Source: Neomesorhizobium albiziae (lineage in GTDB: Bacteria; Pseudomonadota; Alphaproteobacteria; Rhizobiales; Rhizobiaceae). From it: 64,000 nucleotides of DNA. Below the pieces are notes generated by a model that was not told the origin of the DNA, made no database searches, and was given only the letters and a program-made list of their open reading frames with translations. Location: NCBI RefSeq assembly GCF_900114255.1, contig NZ_FOSL01000009.1, positions 124,001 through 188,000 on the forward strand, read 5' to 3'. Position 1 is the first letter of the stretch. Every line of letters begins with the position of its first letter. This document shows positions 9,261-16,896 of this stretch, piece by piece. The position numbers and the translations under genes are program-made.

Positions 9261-10802
9261 TCAGTCCATGTGCGCTGCGGGCGCGCCGCCGGCCGCCGCC
9301 ATCATCCTCGGCTTGCGCAGCAGCATCGCCAGCGGGATGGCGCACAGCGTGATGATCATCATCAATTTGAAATCGTTGACGTAGGAAATCATCAGCGACT
9401 GCTGGTAGACGAGGCCGTCGATCTGCAAAAGCGCGGTGGGGTCGCCGCCTGCTGCGGCAGGCGAAGCAGCCCAAAGGTTCGGGTTGAACGGTGTCATCCC
9501 TGCCGACAGTTCGGCGTGGTTGATCTGGACGTTGCGGGTCAAAAGCACCGTCACGATCGAGATGCCTATCGAAGAGCCGAGGTTGCGGACCAGGCTGAAC
9601 AGGCTTGCCGCGTCGGTCCGGAAGTGCGGCGCGAGCGTTGCAAAGGCAACAGTCGACAACGGCACGAACACCAGCCCAAGGCCCAGGCCCTGAACAATGC
9701 CGCTCTCGATGATGAGGTAGCTGTCCATCTGCGGCGTAAAACCGGTCATCACATAGAGCGAATAGGCGGTGAGCATGAGCCCCAGCACCACCAGATAGCG
9801 CGCATCGACCTTCTGGATGATGCGGCCGACGAGGATCATCGAGACCATGGTGCCGACGCCGCGCGGCGCCATGATTACGCCCGTGGTGATGGTGGGGTAA
9901 TTGAAGATGCGCGACAGCATCGGCGGCAGCAGCGCCAGGCTGGCAAGCAGGATGATGCCGACGACAAAAATGAACACCAGGCCGGTAACGAAATTTCGGT
10001 CGGCGAAGATTTTCGGATCGATGAAAGGGCTTTTCGCCGTCATCGTGTGCACGACGAAGACCCAGAAGCCGGTGAGCGCGAGTCCGAGTTCGATCCAGAT
10101 TTCGGCGGCCGAGAACCAGTCGACTTCAGCCCCCCGGTCGAGCATCAATTGCAGCGCGCCGACGCCGAGCGAAAGCATGGCGAAGCCGAAAAAGTCGAAA
10201 CCGCGCAGTCGGGTTGCAATGCTTGGCAGGTAGGCGGCGCAGCCCAGGAACGCGACGATGCCAACCGGCAGGTTGATGAAAAACACCCAACGCCAGTTGA
10301 AGCTCTCGGTCAGCCAGCCGCCCAGCGTCGGCCCGATGATCGGACCGACCATGATGCCGGCGCCCCACAGCGCCATCGCCGAGCCGTGGCGCTCCTTGGG
10401 ATTGATGTCGAGCAGGAAGGTCTGGGACAGCGGCACGATGGCCGCGCCGAACAGGCCCTGCAGCACCCGGAAGAGGACCATGCTCTCCAGGCTCCACGAC
10501 ACACCGCACAGCATCGACATGACGGTAAAGCCGACGACGGTGGTCAGGAACAGTTCCTTGCGGCCGAAGCGGTCGGCAAGCCAGCCGGTCACCGGCGTCA
10601 TGATCGCCGCCGCGACGATATAGGAAGTCAGCACCCAGTTGATGGTGTCCGGCGACGCGCCGAGATCGCCCGTCATCGTCGGCAGCGCGACGTTGGCAAT
10701 CGTGGTGTCGAGCACCTGCATGACGGTCGCCAGCATGATCGAAACAGTGATCAGGCCGCGATGCGCAACTTTATTCGGGTCGACCCCGGCTGGCTGTGCC
10801 AT
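9261..10802 (-). CDS. DHA2 family drug efflux permease (EmrB/QacA type)
   Basis: A 513-residue inner-membrane transporter with about 14 spans, the length and layout of the proton-driven DHA2 family of the major facilitator superfamily. It has the D-R-F-G-R-K motif A in the first cytoplasmic loop (near residue 75) and Gly/Pro-rich motif C in span 5. It begins 22 bp after the adaptor gene and is the last gene of a marR-emrA-emrB-type operon, so it probably works with that adaptor and a TolC-like outer-membrane protein encoded elsewhere to expel toxic hydrophobic compounds. Confidence 0.92.
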   Translation of the reverse strand: MAQPAGVDPNKVAHRGLITVSIMLATVMQVLDTTIANVALPTMTGDLGASPDTINWVLTSYIVAAAIMTPVTGWLADRFGRKELFLTTVVGFTVMSMLCGVSWSLESMVLFRVLQGLFGAAIVPLSQTFLLDINPKERHGSAMALWGAGIMVGPIIGPTLGGWLTESFNWRWVFFINLPVGIVAFLGCAAYLPSIATRLRGFDFFGFAMLSLGVGALQLMLDRGAEVDWFSAAEIWIELGLALTGFWVFVVHTMTAKSPFIDPKIFADRNFVTGLVFIFVVGIILLASLALLPPMLSRIFNYPTITTGVIMAPRGVGTMVSMILVGRIIQKVDARYLVVLGLMLTAYSLYVMTGFTPQMDSYLIIESGIVQGLGLGLVFVPLSTVAFATLAPHFRTDAASLFSLVRNLGSSIGISIVTVLLTRNVQINHAELSAGMTPFNPNLWAASPAAAGGDPTALLQIDGLVYQQSLMISYVNDFKLMMIITLCAIPLAMLLRKPRMMAAAGGAPAAHMD

Positions 10803-10824
10803 GGTTTCGGCTTCTCAGGTGGTG

Positions 10825-11988
10825 CTATTCGGCGGCGCTGGCCGTTCCGAAGATCTTCGGCCAGCCGCGGCTGACGCCCGTATCGACGGTGACCGACGCG
10901 CTCATGCCGGTACGCAGGGCGACGCTCGCATCCGGATCGTCGACCTTCAGCCGCACGGGGATGCGCTGCGTCACCTTCACCCAGTTGCCGGTGGCGTTCT
11001 GTGCCGGCAGCAGCGAAAATTCCGCGCCGGTGCCGGCGCCGATGCTTTGCACGGTCGCGTGGAAAGGTCGGCCGGGATAGGTGTCCAGCGTGATGTCGGC
11101 GCTCTGGCCAGGCTTCATGTGGGTGAGCTGGGTTTCCTTGAAATTTGCCTCGACCCAGGTGTCGCCGGTCTCGACCAGCGAGAACACGGGCGTGCCGGCG
11201 GCAACGAACTGGCCGACCTTCACCGAGGAAGCCTGCGCGACCATGCCGCCAGCAGGTGCGCGGACAGTCGTCTGCGCGAGGTCGTAGGCGGCCTTGTCGC
11301 GAGCGGCGAGCGCCTGCAGAACGGCGGGGTGCTTGTCGGTTTCGATGTCGGGATCGCCGCCAAGTGCCGCGCGTGCGCTGGCAATGCCCTGGCGGGCCGC
11401 CGTCTGTTCCTCGCGCGCCTTGTCGAGGTCGCGCCGCGCCTCGTCGAACGCCGACTGCGTGTTGATGCCCTTGCCGGCAAGATCGGTGGCGCGGTCGAAC
11501 TGCGCCTGCGCATAGTCCACCTCGCCAATGGCGATGCTTTCCTGCGCAATCGCCTGGCTGTAGGCGGCGCGCAGCTGCTCGACGCTGAGACGCGCGGCGG
11601 CTAGCGATGCATCGGCCTGGGACAATGCGATGCGGTAAGGCTCGGCATCGACCGTGAACAGCACGTCACCGGCCTTCACGATCGCATTGTCGGCGACGGA
11701 AACGTCGGTGATGCGTCCCGCGGCTTCCGAGGTGATCGTCACCCTGGCCTGGCGCAGATTGGCGTTTTCGGTTTCCTGATAGCGCCCGCCGGTCACCCAG
11801 ACATAGGCGCCGCCGGCGATCAGTGCGAGCGGCAGTGCTGCCATCAGCAGGAAACGCCCGCCGCGCCGCTTCTTCTTCGGCGCGGGCGGGATTTCGGGCA
11901 CCTGCACCGGCGTCATCGCCAGCGGCGGCGCTTCGTCCAGAACCTTCACATCCGGCGCGCTATTGTCCATTTTCGACACGGCATTCAT
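10825..11988 (-). CDS. HlyD/EmrA family membrane-fusion protein of efflux pump
   Basis: This 387-residue periplasmic adaptor has a cytoplasmic Pro/Lys-rich N-terminus, a single membrane span (about residues 42-62), a split biotinyl-lipoyl domain flanking a coiled-coil hairpin (about 120-215), and a beta-barrel region toward the C-terminus. It bridges the inner-membrane DHA2 permease to an outer-membrane channel. Its start overlaps the marR stop by 4 bases (ATGA), which points to translational coupling, and the permease follows after 22 bp. Confidence 0.9.
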   Translation of the reverse strand: MNAVSKMDNSAPDVKVLDEAPPLAMTPVQVPEIPPAPKKKRRGGRFLLMAALPLALIAGGAYVWVTGGRYQETENANLRQARVTITSEAAGRITDVSVADNAIVKAGDVLFTVDAEPYRIALSQADASLAAARLSVEQLRAAYSQAIAQESIAIGEVDYAQAQFDRATDLAGKGINTQSAFDEARRDLDKAREEQTAARQGIASARAALGGDPDIETDKHPAVLQALAARDKAAYDLAQTTVRAPAGGMVAQASSVKVGQFVAAGTPVFSLVETGDTWVEANFKETQLTHMKPGQSADITLDTYPGRPFHATVQSIGAGTGAEFSLLPAQNATGNWVKVTQRIPVRLKVDDPDASVALRTGMSASVTVDTGVSRGWPKIFGTASAAE

Positions 11989-12473
11989 GCTGCGGAACCC
12001 TTCAATGCAGTCAATTCAGTCTCGGCAGCCGCTTCGGCGACCGAGAGATTTTCCACGATCGTGGCGAGACCGTGGATCGTTATCCGGCGCTCTTCCGGCG
12101 AGAGTCCTGCCATCGCCTGCTCGAACACTTCGCCGGCAACACCTTTGACCGCCTGGAACGTCTTGCGGCTCTTCTCGGTCGGAAAGATCATCCTGACCCG
12201 GCGGTCGCCGGCGTCCTGGCGCCGCTCGACCCAGCCGCTTTCTTCCATGCGGTCGAGCAGCCGCGACACGCTGATCGGCTCGATTTCGAGCAGTTCCGCG
12301 AGCCTCGCCTGCGTTTGTCCTTCTTCCTTCACCAGGCGGACCATGAGCCGCCATTGCGCCGCCGAAAGGCCATGTGCGGCTCCGAGTGTTTCGAAGCGCT
12401 TGCGCATAAGCCTTGCTGCGTCGTGGATGAGAAAGCCCAGTCGTTCGGTGCCGTCCAATTTCATGAGCGGCAT
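11985..12473 (-). CDS. MarR family regulator of the adjacent efflux operon
   Basis: A 162-residue winged-helix protein typical of MarR: alpha-helical N-terminus, HTH near residues 60-85 (the L-L-E-I-E-P-I-S-V-S-R-L-L-D-R-M recognition region), and the D-R-R wing. It heads the efflux operon and should repress it until a toxic ligand is bound. A 14-bp palindrome sits 6 bases before this start. The start is uncertain: neither ATG at 12473 nor ATG at 12464 has a clear ribosome site, and a TATAAT lies directly upstream, so the message may be nearly leaderless. Confidence 0.9.
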   Translation of the reverse strand: MPLMKLDGTERLGFLIHDAARLMRKRFETLGAAHGLSAAQWRLMVRLVKEEGQTQARLAELLEIEPISVSRLLDRMEESGWVERRQDAGDRRVRMIFPTEKSRKTFQAVKGVAGEVFEQAMAGLSPEERRITIHGLATIVENLSVAEAAAETELTALKGSAA

Positions 12474-12478
12474 ATATT

Positions 12479-12492
12479 ATAAGCGTGCTTAT
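12479..12492. promoter_or_regulatory. Palindromic operator candidate at marR start
   Basis: ATAAGC-GT-GCTTAT is a perfect inverted repeat 6 bp before the marR start codon. On the minus strand it overlaps a TATAAT hexamer (12480-12475), so a bound MarR dimer would cover the likely -10 region. This is the usual autoregulatory arrangement for MarR-controlled efflux operons; binding itself is inferred. Confidence 0.6.
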
Positions 12493-12636
12493 CATTCAAG
12501 AGCCGGACGGGCGATCACGCCCTCGTGATATCCGATATTCTGTCGCGGCTTTCGGTGGTCGAGACCGCTCCTGCGGCCTGGAATAACAGCCGCCCTGGCC
12601 CGTTCTTCCGGCAGTCCCCGCCATGGAGAGCCCCTC

Positions 12637-13347
12637 ATGTTTCACTTCCGGAAAAGCCCTGCATTGATCCGCTTTCTCTGCCGCCCCGAAGACCGCGACG
12701 TGATCGCGCCACCGGTGCCTGCCAAGACGATCCTGCCGGACTGGTTCCGCAAATTGCCCGCGGTGGACCAAAGAGCGCTTTCAGCCACCAACAACGGCCT
12801 CACCGTCAAACGTTGCATGCCTTTCCTCGATGCAATGACCGCGGGATGGATACTGCCGCTTGCCGCTACAGTGCGTCTCGACATCAAGGATAGCGGCAGC
12901 GTCGTCGAAGCCGGATGGGAGTTCGACCGGGTGATGGTGAGCAACCACGGCCCGCACCAGGTGGCCGGCAATCCCAGGGAGCCCAGCCCGCCCTGCAAGT
13001 TCCACAATCACTGGACGATCCACACACCGCCGGGCTGGAGCTGCCTGTTCGTGCCACCGCTCAACCGGCCAGCTCAACCCTTCGAATGTGTGGCCGGCGT
13101 GGTCGATACCGATACCTATGCCGCGAACATCCACTTCCCGTTTTTCGCCACGGCGCCCGACGGCCTTCATGTCATCGAAAAGGGAACGCCGCTGGTGCAG
13201 GTCATTCCGTTCCGCCGCGACAGCCTGTCGATGAAAGCCGAGATCCGTGCCGAGGAAGACAACGAAGCGATGGAGCGCGAAACCGCGCACCGCAACACCA
13301 TCGCCGGCGAAGGCTGGTACCGGAAATGGGCGCGCGTCGCTCGCTAG
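12637..13347 (+). CDS. Conserved hypothetical protein (possibly DUF6065)
   Basis: A 236-residue soluble protein with no signal peptide or membrane span. It is rich in Trp, Pro and His in the middle (PCKFHNHW, H-T-P-P-G-W) and ends with a charged helix. I recall similar proteins as DUF6065 but cannot confirm it. The start is supported by GGAGAG 6 bases upstream. The gene is transcribed alone, divergent from marR and convergent with the NSSS-repeat gene across a shared terminator. Function unknown. Confidence 0.7.
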   Translation: MFHFRKSPALIRFLCRPEDRDVIAPPVPAKTILPDWFRKLPAVDQRALSATNNGLTVKRCMPFLDAMTAGWILPLAATVRLDIKDSGSVVEAGWEFDRVMVSNHGPHQVAGNPREPSPPCKFHNHWTIHTPPGWSCLFVPPLNRPAQPFECVAGVVDTDTYAANIHFPFFATAPDGLHVIEKGTPLVQVIPFRRDSLSMKAEIRAEEDNEAMERETAHRNTIAGEGWYRKWARVAR

Positions 13348-13369
13348 ATCGTTTCAATCGCCGGACAAG

Positions 13370-13400
13370 AAACGGGGGCCATTGGCCCCCGTTTCCTTTT
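13370..13400. terminator. Strong bidirectional terminator
   Basis: AAACGGGGGCC and GGCCCCCGTTT form a perfect 11-bp stem with a 3-base loop, flanked by CCTTTTTG on the right. It separates the conserved hypothetical gene from the NSSS-repeat gene, which end toward each other. Confidence 0.9.
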
Positions 13401-13413
13401 TGTTTGCCGAAAG

Positions 13414-13773
13414 TTAGCGTTTGTAGCGCCAGCCGCGCGCGCGGTCCGAGCTGTTCGAACTGGAATTGGACGAACTGTTCGACGACGAGTTCGAACTGGA
13501 GTTGCTGGACGAGTTCGAGCTGGAGTTCGACGAACTGTTCGATGACGAATTCGAGCTCGAGTTGCTGGATGAGTTGGAGCTCGAATTGCTGGACGAATTC
13601 GACGAACTGTTGCCGGCAACGATGATAGCGCCGTCACTGCGGCTGGTTGCCGTTCCGGCGGGACGCTCGACGTCGATAGATGGCGCGGTATACGGTTTGG
13701 CTTGCGCGGCAGTGCCGGCGACAGCCGCGATTCCCGCCACGAGAGCAGACGCAAACATTCTGGACTTGGTCAT
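13414..13773 (-). CDS. Exported (NSSS)13 repeat protein
   Basis: A 119-residue protein with a clear Sec signal peptide (basic start, hydrophobic core, cleavage after A-Q-A at about residue 25), a short linker, then 13 tandem NSSS units plus N-S-S (residues 55-109), and a basic tail ending R-Y-K-R. AAGGAG lies 6-7 bases before the ATG. Upstream, on the same strand, is a GGAAT-N16-CGTT promoter matching that of the S8 protease gene, so it is probably a target of the neighbouring ECF sigma factor. I know of no characterised family; a flexible, hydrophilic surface or periplasmic role is only a guess. Confidence 0.8.
   Translation of the reverse strand: MTKSRMFASALVAGIAAVAGTAAQAKPYTAPSIDVERPAGTATSRSDGAIIVAGNSSSNSSSNSSSNSSSNSSSNSSSNSSSNSSSNSSSNSSSNSSSNSSSNSSSNSSDRARGWRYKR
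13447..13611 (-). repeat. 12-bp coding repeat encoding (NSSS)13-NSS
   Basis: Fourteen tandem units of 12 bp, the last incomplete. Every unit reads Asn-Ser-Ser-Ser, yet the DNA units differ: Asn uses AAC or AAT, and Ser switches between TCN and AGY codons within and between units. The protein sequence is therefore far better preserved than the DNA. Confidence 0.95.
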
Positions 13774-13793
13774 TGGGATTTACTCCTTTGCAT

Positions 13794-13811
13794 CGGACCG
13801 GGGGTGGTCCG
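13794..13811 (-). promoter_or_regulatory. Leader hairpin of the NSSS-repeat gene
   Basis: CGGACC and GGTCCG pair around a 6-base loop between the ECF promoter and the ribosome site. It would form at or near the 5' end of the transcript and could stabilise it; function is inferred. Confidence 0.4.
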
Positions 13812-13818
13812 GCGGAGT

Positions 13819-13843
13819 AACGGGCGAGGTCCGACCTTATTCC
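13819..13843 (-). promoter_or_regulatory. ECF-type promoter of the NSSS-repeat gene
   Basis: On the minus strand GGAAT (13843-13839) is followed by exactly 16 bases and then CGTT (13822-13819). This is the GGAAY-N16/17-CGTT pattern of many alphaproteobacterial ECF sigma factors. The start codon is 45 bp downstream. The same hexamers and spacing occur before the S8 protease gene. Confidence 0.75.
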
Positions 13844-13871
13844 ACGCCAAAAATCGAGAACCCGGCGGCGG

Positions 13872-14651
13872 CTATTTCGCCGCGATAGCGCGCAGCAGCG
13901 TGGCTTCCTCGGCAGCCTCCATCGGCGCCTTGGCGTCGATGGCAGTCAGATAGGCGTCGAGCGCTTCGGTCGATGATGCTGGCGCATAGCCGGAATCGGT
14001 GCCCGGCGCGACAACGGCAAAACTGAAGCGCCATGTTTCGGCCTGGCGGCAAGCAACGGAAATCACTGTCGAACGGTCTGGCGAATCGACTTCGAACTCA
14101 CGGCACACGGCGCCGGCGCTGTCGCGGAAGGTGGCGATTGCCCGGAAGCGCTGGCTGGGGGCAAGCTGCTTCTCCTGGCCGGACGCGACAGTCGCCAACG
14201 CCTGGTAAAGCGCCGCGCTGTCGACGCCTGCGACCTGCAGGCCGCTTTGTTCGCCGACTGGGGAGAGCGCCAGCCAATATCCGGTTAGGCCACCGATCAC
14301 AGCAGCGATCGAGGCAGCAAGCGGTAAGGTCCAATGGCGCACGGCGACGTTCTTGGGCACGGCGGGGCGCAGCGGGATGACTTTCACGGATGGTGGAACC
14401 GCGGCCTCACGCGCCTGTTTTTCCCTGACCATGCGTTCGACGGCCGTGGCAAGCTTCTCCGGCACCGGTTCGTCGAGCAGCGGCTTCAGCGCGCTCTTGG
14501 CTTCAGCCCGCGTCTCGATGAAGAGACCGACCCGAGCGACTAGGTCGTCATCGGTCTCCATCGCCGCCTCGATCGCCGCTGCGGTCTGTGGGTCGAGTTC
14601 GCCGTCGGCGAAGCGCATCAGCATTTCGTCGGAAAAATCCGGCTTTGTCAT
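13872..14651 (-). CDS. Membrane-anchored anti-sigma factor
   Basis: A 259-residue protein with an N-terminal helical anti-sigma-type domain (residues 1-80, F-A-D-G-E-L-D near 14-20), one membrane span (about 107-129), and a periplasmic domain of about 130 residues with two cysteines. Its start codon overlaps the sigma gene stop codon by one base (TAATG), a strong sign of coupled translation and of a cognate pair. It should hold the sigma factor inactive at the membrane until an envelope signal arrives. There is no HxxxCxxC zinc motif, so it is not a ZAS-type anti-sigma factor. Confidence 0.85.
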   Translation of the reverse strand: MTKPDFSDEMLMRFADGELDPQTAAAIEAAMETDDDLVARVGLFIETRAEAKSALKPLLDEPVPEKLATAVERMVREKQAREAAVPPSVKVIPLRPAVPKNVAVRHWTLPLAASIAAVIGGLTGYWLALSPVGEQSGLQVAGVDSAALYQALATVASGQEKQLAPSQRFRAIATFRDSAGAVCREFEVDSPDRSTVISVACRQAETWRFSFAVVAPGTDSGYAPASSTEALDAYLTAIDAKAPMEAAEEATLLRAIAAK

Positions 14652-15193
14652 TATGCGTTACCTTTCATGACGCCAGAACGTGCGGGTGCCGCCGATATTC
14701 CGGCCGCCGATGCCAAATTCTGCCGGGCTCGCGCCAGCCGGCTCATCACCGTACCGATGGGAATACCGAGCACTTCAGCCGTTTCGCGATAGGAAAAGTC
14801 CTCGACGCAGACCAGAAGCAGCACCTCGCGCTGTTCGTCGGGCAGATCGTCGATGGCGTCGGCGACACTTTTCAGTGTCATCCTTGCTTCGACCTCACGC
14901 TCGCCGGACACGGCGCCAGCAATGTCCTGGCGCTCGGAAATATCCTCCTCGACGCCGGCGGTCTTGCGCTTGCGCACCACGTCGATCCAGAGATTGCGCA
15001 GGATGCGGAACATCCATGCGTCGAAGCGCGTGCCCGGCTCGAACCGGTCGGCGCTGGCCAGCGCCCGCTCGCAGGCGGCCTGGACGAGATCGTCGGCGAC
15101 ATCGCGCGACCTGCAAAGCGAGATCGCGAACCGGCGCAGGTTCGGCAGAAAGGCGACCAGCAGGTCCTCGACGCGGTCCGTCCTATCGGTCAT
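14651..15193 (-). CDS. ECF family RNA polymerase sigma factor
   Basis: A 180-residue sigma-70 family protein with only regions 2 and 4. Region 2 includes A-D-D-L-V-Q-A-A-C and the F-D-A-W-M-F-R-I-L-R-N segment; region 4 has L-P-D-E-Q-R-E-V and the Y-R-E-T-A-E-V-L-G-I-P-I-G-T-V helix-turn-helix. The ATG at 15193 gives the normal ECF length; a much longer open frame upstream runs antisense into the protease gene and is not coding. It is co-transcribed with the anti-sigma factor and divergent from the S8 protease. No GGAAY-type promoter is seen for its own operon in the 127-bp gap. Confidence 0.92.
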   Translation of the reverse strand: MTDRTDRVEDLLVAFLPNLRRFAISLCRSRDVADDLVQAACERALASADRFEPGTRFDAWMFRILRNLWIDVVRKRKTAGVEEDISERQDIAGAVSGEREVEARMTLKSVADAIDDLPDEQREVLLLVCVEDFSYRETAEVLGIPIGTVMSRLARARQNLASAAGISAAPARSGVMKGNA

Positions 15194-15216
15194 GCTGTTG
15201 TCCGGTTTCGGTGGCG

Positions 15217-15241
15217 GGAATAAAACCCCGCCCGGCCCGTT
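15217..15241 (+). promoter_or_regulatory. ECF-type promoter of the S8 protease gene
   Basis: GGAAT (15217-15221), 16 bases, then CGTT (15238-15241), about 80 bp before the protease start. Both elements and the spacing equal those before the NSSS-repeat gene; the bases around them are also alike (GGAATAA at -35, CCCGTT at -10). Confidence 0.75.
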
Positions 15242-15320
15242 TCGCAAAAGCAATCTGTGTTGTCGAGTCGCGCTGGATACCGGCTTGGCTGACGGAAAGT
15301 CGTTGTAGGAGAGTCCAGGA

Positions 15321-16724
15321 ATGCAACCATGGCTTTCAAGCGGCGAATCGAAGGTGCTGCGGCGGCTGCTTCTCGCCATCGCGCTGGTCGGCGGCGTTCC
15401 CGCCGGTGATGGGTTCATGTCCGAACTTGCCGGTAGCAAAGCCGCCTTCGCTGATGACGACGATGATGGCGGCTCGTCGGCAGGAAGCGGCTCGCGTGGC
15501 GGCGATCGCTCGGTGGGGCCACGGCGGGCCTTGGGCGGGAATTTCCTGCGCGGGCTGCAGAAACGCATCGCGCCGCGCCAGCAAAGGCGCGCCACCGTTC
15601 GCCGACCCGCCCCACCACCGGCATTGTCGACGCGCGCGGCCGACGAAATCGTTGCTGCCGGCCTCACCGTTGATGAGGCGGACGCGCTTCCTGCTGCAGG
15701 CTTCATTGTAATCGAGCGCGCCAGCCTGCAATTTGCCGGCTCCGAGATCGTCAAGTTGCACTTCCCGCCGGACGCAACGATCGATGCCACCCGCGACCGG
15801 ATACATGCTATCGCGCCCGGCGCCGATGTGGACTTCAACCACTATTTCCGGCCTGGCCAGGATAGTGTCGATTGCGACGCCAATCATTGCGTCGCGCCAA
15901 ACCTTGTCGGATGGCCGCTGGTCGGCACCGCGCCGCCTTCATGCGGCGGCGCGATGACCATCGGTCTGATCGACACCGCGATCAATCCCGACCATGCCGC
16001 TTTTGCCGGGGACCGGGTCGAGGTCATCAGGCTGAGCGGTGGCGACCTGCCCGAATCCGGCCGCCAGCATGGCACTGCCGTGGCGGCGCTGCTTGTTGGA
16101 AGCGCAGGCAGCGCCGCACCCGGGCTCCTGCCGGCGGCGAAGCTGGTCGCCGTCGACGCCTTCCACCGCGGCGCCCGCCAGGATGACCGCTCGGAGGCTT
16201 ATGATCTCGTCCGCGCCATCGACCTGCTTGCCGGGCGCAAGGTCGATGTCATCAATATGAGCCTGTCGGGGCCGCCCAACACCGTACTGGAGCAGCTGGT
16301 GCGCAAGGCCGGCTCCGAAGTCGCACTGGTCGCTGCCGCTGGAAACCAGGGACCCAAGGCGGAGCCGGCCTATCCTGCCGCCTATGCCGAAGTCTTCGCC
16401 GTAACCGCGGTCGACAGCCGCAAACAGGCCTACCGCCGCGCCGGCCGCGGCGAACATATCGACCTCGCCGCGCCCGGCGTCGAGGTATGGACGGCAGCCT
16501 CGGTCAGCGGCGGCCGGCCGAAGACCGGCACATCCTTCGCCGCGCCATTCGTCACCGCTGCAGCCGCACTGGCGAAATCCTCCGGCATGAACACGGTCAG
16601 CAAGATTCACGAGGCGCTGGCAAGCGCGGCGGAAGACCTTGGCGAGCCCGGCAAGGATCCGGTATTCGGCTGGGGATTGCTCAACGCACGCGCATTGTGC
16701 GAGACACCGGCTTCACGCCCCTAG
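15321..16724 (+). CDS. Exported subtilisin-like (S8) serine protease
   Basis: A 467-residue protein with an N-terminal hydrophobic segment (about residues 14-31), an Asp/Gly/Ser-rich low-complexity stretch (45-70), a basic Pro-rich linker, an inhibitor-like prodomain (about 105-180) and an S8 catalytic domain. The catalytic set is D218 (G-L-I-D-T), H250 (Q-H-G-T-A-V-A), N342 (A-G-N) and S405 (G-T-S-F-A-A-P). AGGAG is 10 bases before the ATG. It is divergent from the ECF sigma gene and has its own ECF-type promoter. It may process envelope proteins under stress, or act on the anti-sigma factor; neither is shown. Confidence 0.9.
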   Translation: MQPWLSSGESKVLRRLLLAIALVGGVPAGDGFMSELAGSKAAFADDDDDGGSSAGSGSRGGDRSVGPRRALGGNFLRGLQKRIAPRQQRRATVRRPAPPPALSTRAADEIVAAGLTVDEADALPAAGFIVIERASLQFAGSEIVKLHFPPDATIDATRDRIHAIAPGADVDFNHYFRPGQDSVDCDANHCVAPNLVGWPLVGTAPPSCGGAMTIGLIDTAINPDHAAFAGDRVEVIRLSGGDLPESGRQHGTAVAALLVGSAGSAAPGLLPAAKLVAVDAFHRGARQDDRSEAYDLVRAIDLLAGRKVDVINMSLSGPPNTVLEQLVRKAGSEVALVAAAGNQGPKAEPAYPAAYAEVFAVTAVDSRKQAYRRAGRGEHIDLAAPGVEVWTAASVSGGRPKTGTSFAAPFVTAAAALAKSSGMNTVSKIHEALASAAEDLGEPGKDPVFGWGLLNARALCETPASRP

Positions 16725-16767
16725 CACGCCTGTCGGCGAAATCTTTCGCGCCGTCGCCAGGCTTCTT

Positions 16768-16797
16768 CTTGACTCTCCAAATCCCACAGCCTATCTC
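16768..16797 (+). promoter_or_regulatory. groESL promoter, sigma-70 and RpoH-like
   Basis: TTGACT (16769-16774), 17 bases, TATCTC (16792-16797) fits the housekeeping pattern. The same bases also read CTTGAC-N16-CCTATCT, close to the alphaproteobacterial heat-shock sigma (RpoH) consensus. The CIRCE element starts 11 bp downstream. Confidence 0.65.
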
Positions 16798-16807
16798 ACC
16801 GCCACGA

Positions 16808-16834
16808 TTAGCACTCCTCTTAGGTGAGTGCTAA
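16808..16834. promoter_or_regulatory. CIRCE operator (HrcA binding site)
   Basis: TTAGCACTC-N9-GAGTGCTAA is a perfect match to the CIRCE consensus, in the groESL leader. HrcA repressor, encoded elsewhere, should bind it; GroEL activity controls HrcA in known systems. Confidence 0.97.
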
Positions 16835-16896
16835 TCGTTGTCCGGTCTGCCGGACGGAGGAACCTTCTCAACACGTCCCAATCGAGGATACCAAAA

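Noticed and set aside
9249..10874. 541-residue open frame antisense to the DHA2 permease
   Set aside because: Arg/His/Asp-rich product with no fold pattern, covering exactly the permease gene.
13447..13611. Tandem repeat as a CRISPR or simple satellite
   Set aside because: It has 12-bp contiguous units in a translated frame with codon variation and no spacers.
13466..13888. Acidic Asp/Glu/Leu/Phe repeat protein on the plus strand opposite the NSSS gene
   Set aside because: It is the reverse reading of the NSSS repeat. The minus-strand frame has a signal peptide, a strong ribosome site and a promoter; this one has none.
14651..15838. 395-residue version of the ECF sigma factor
   Set aside because: The extra N-terminal 215 residues run antisense through the promoter and start of the S8 protease. 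ECF proteins start near 15193.
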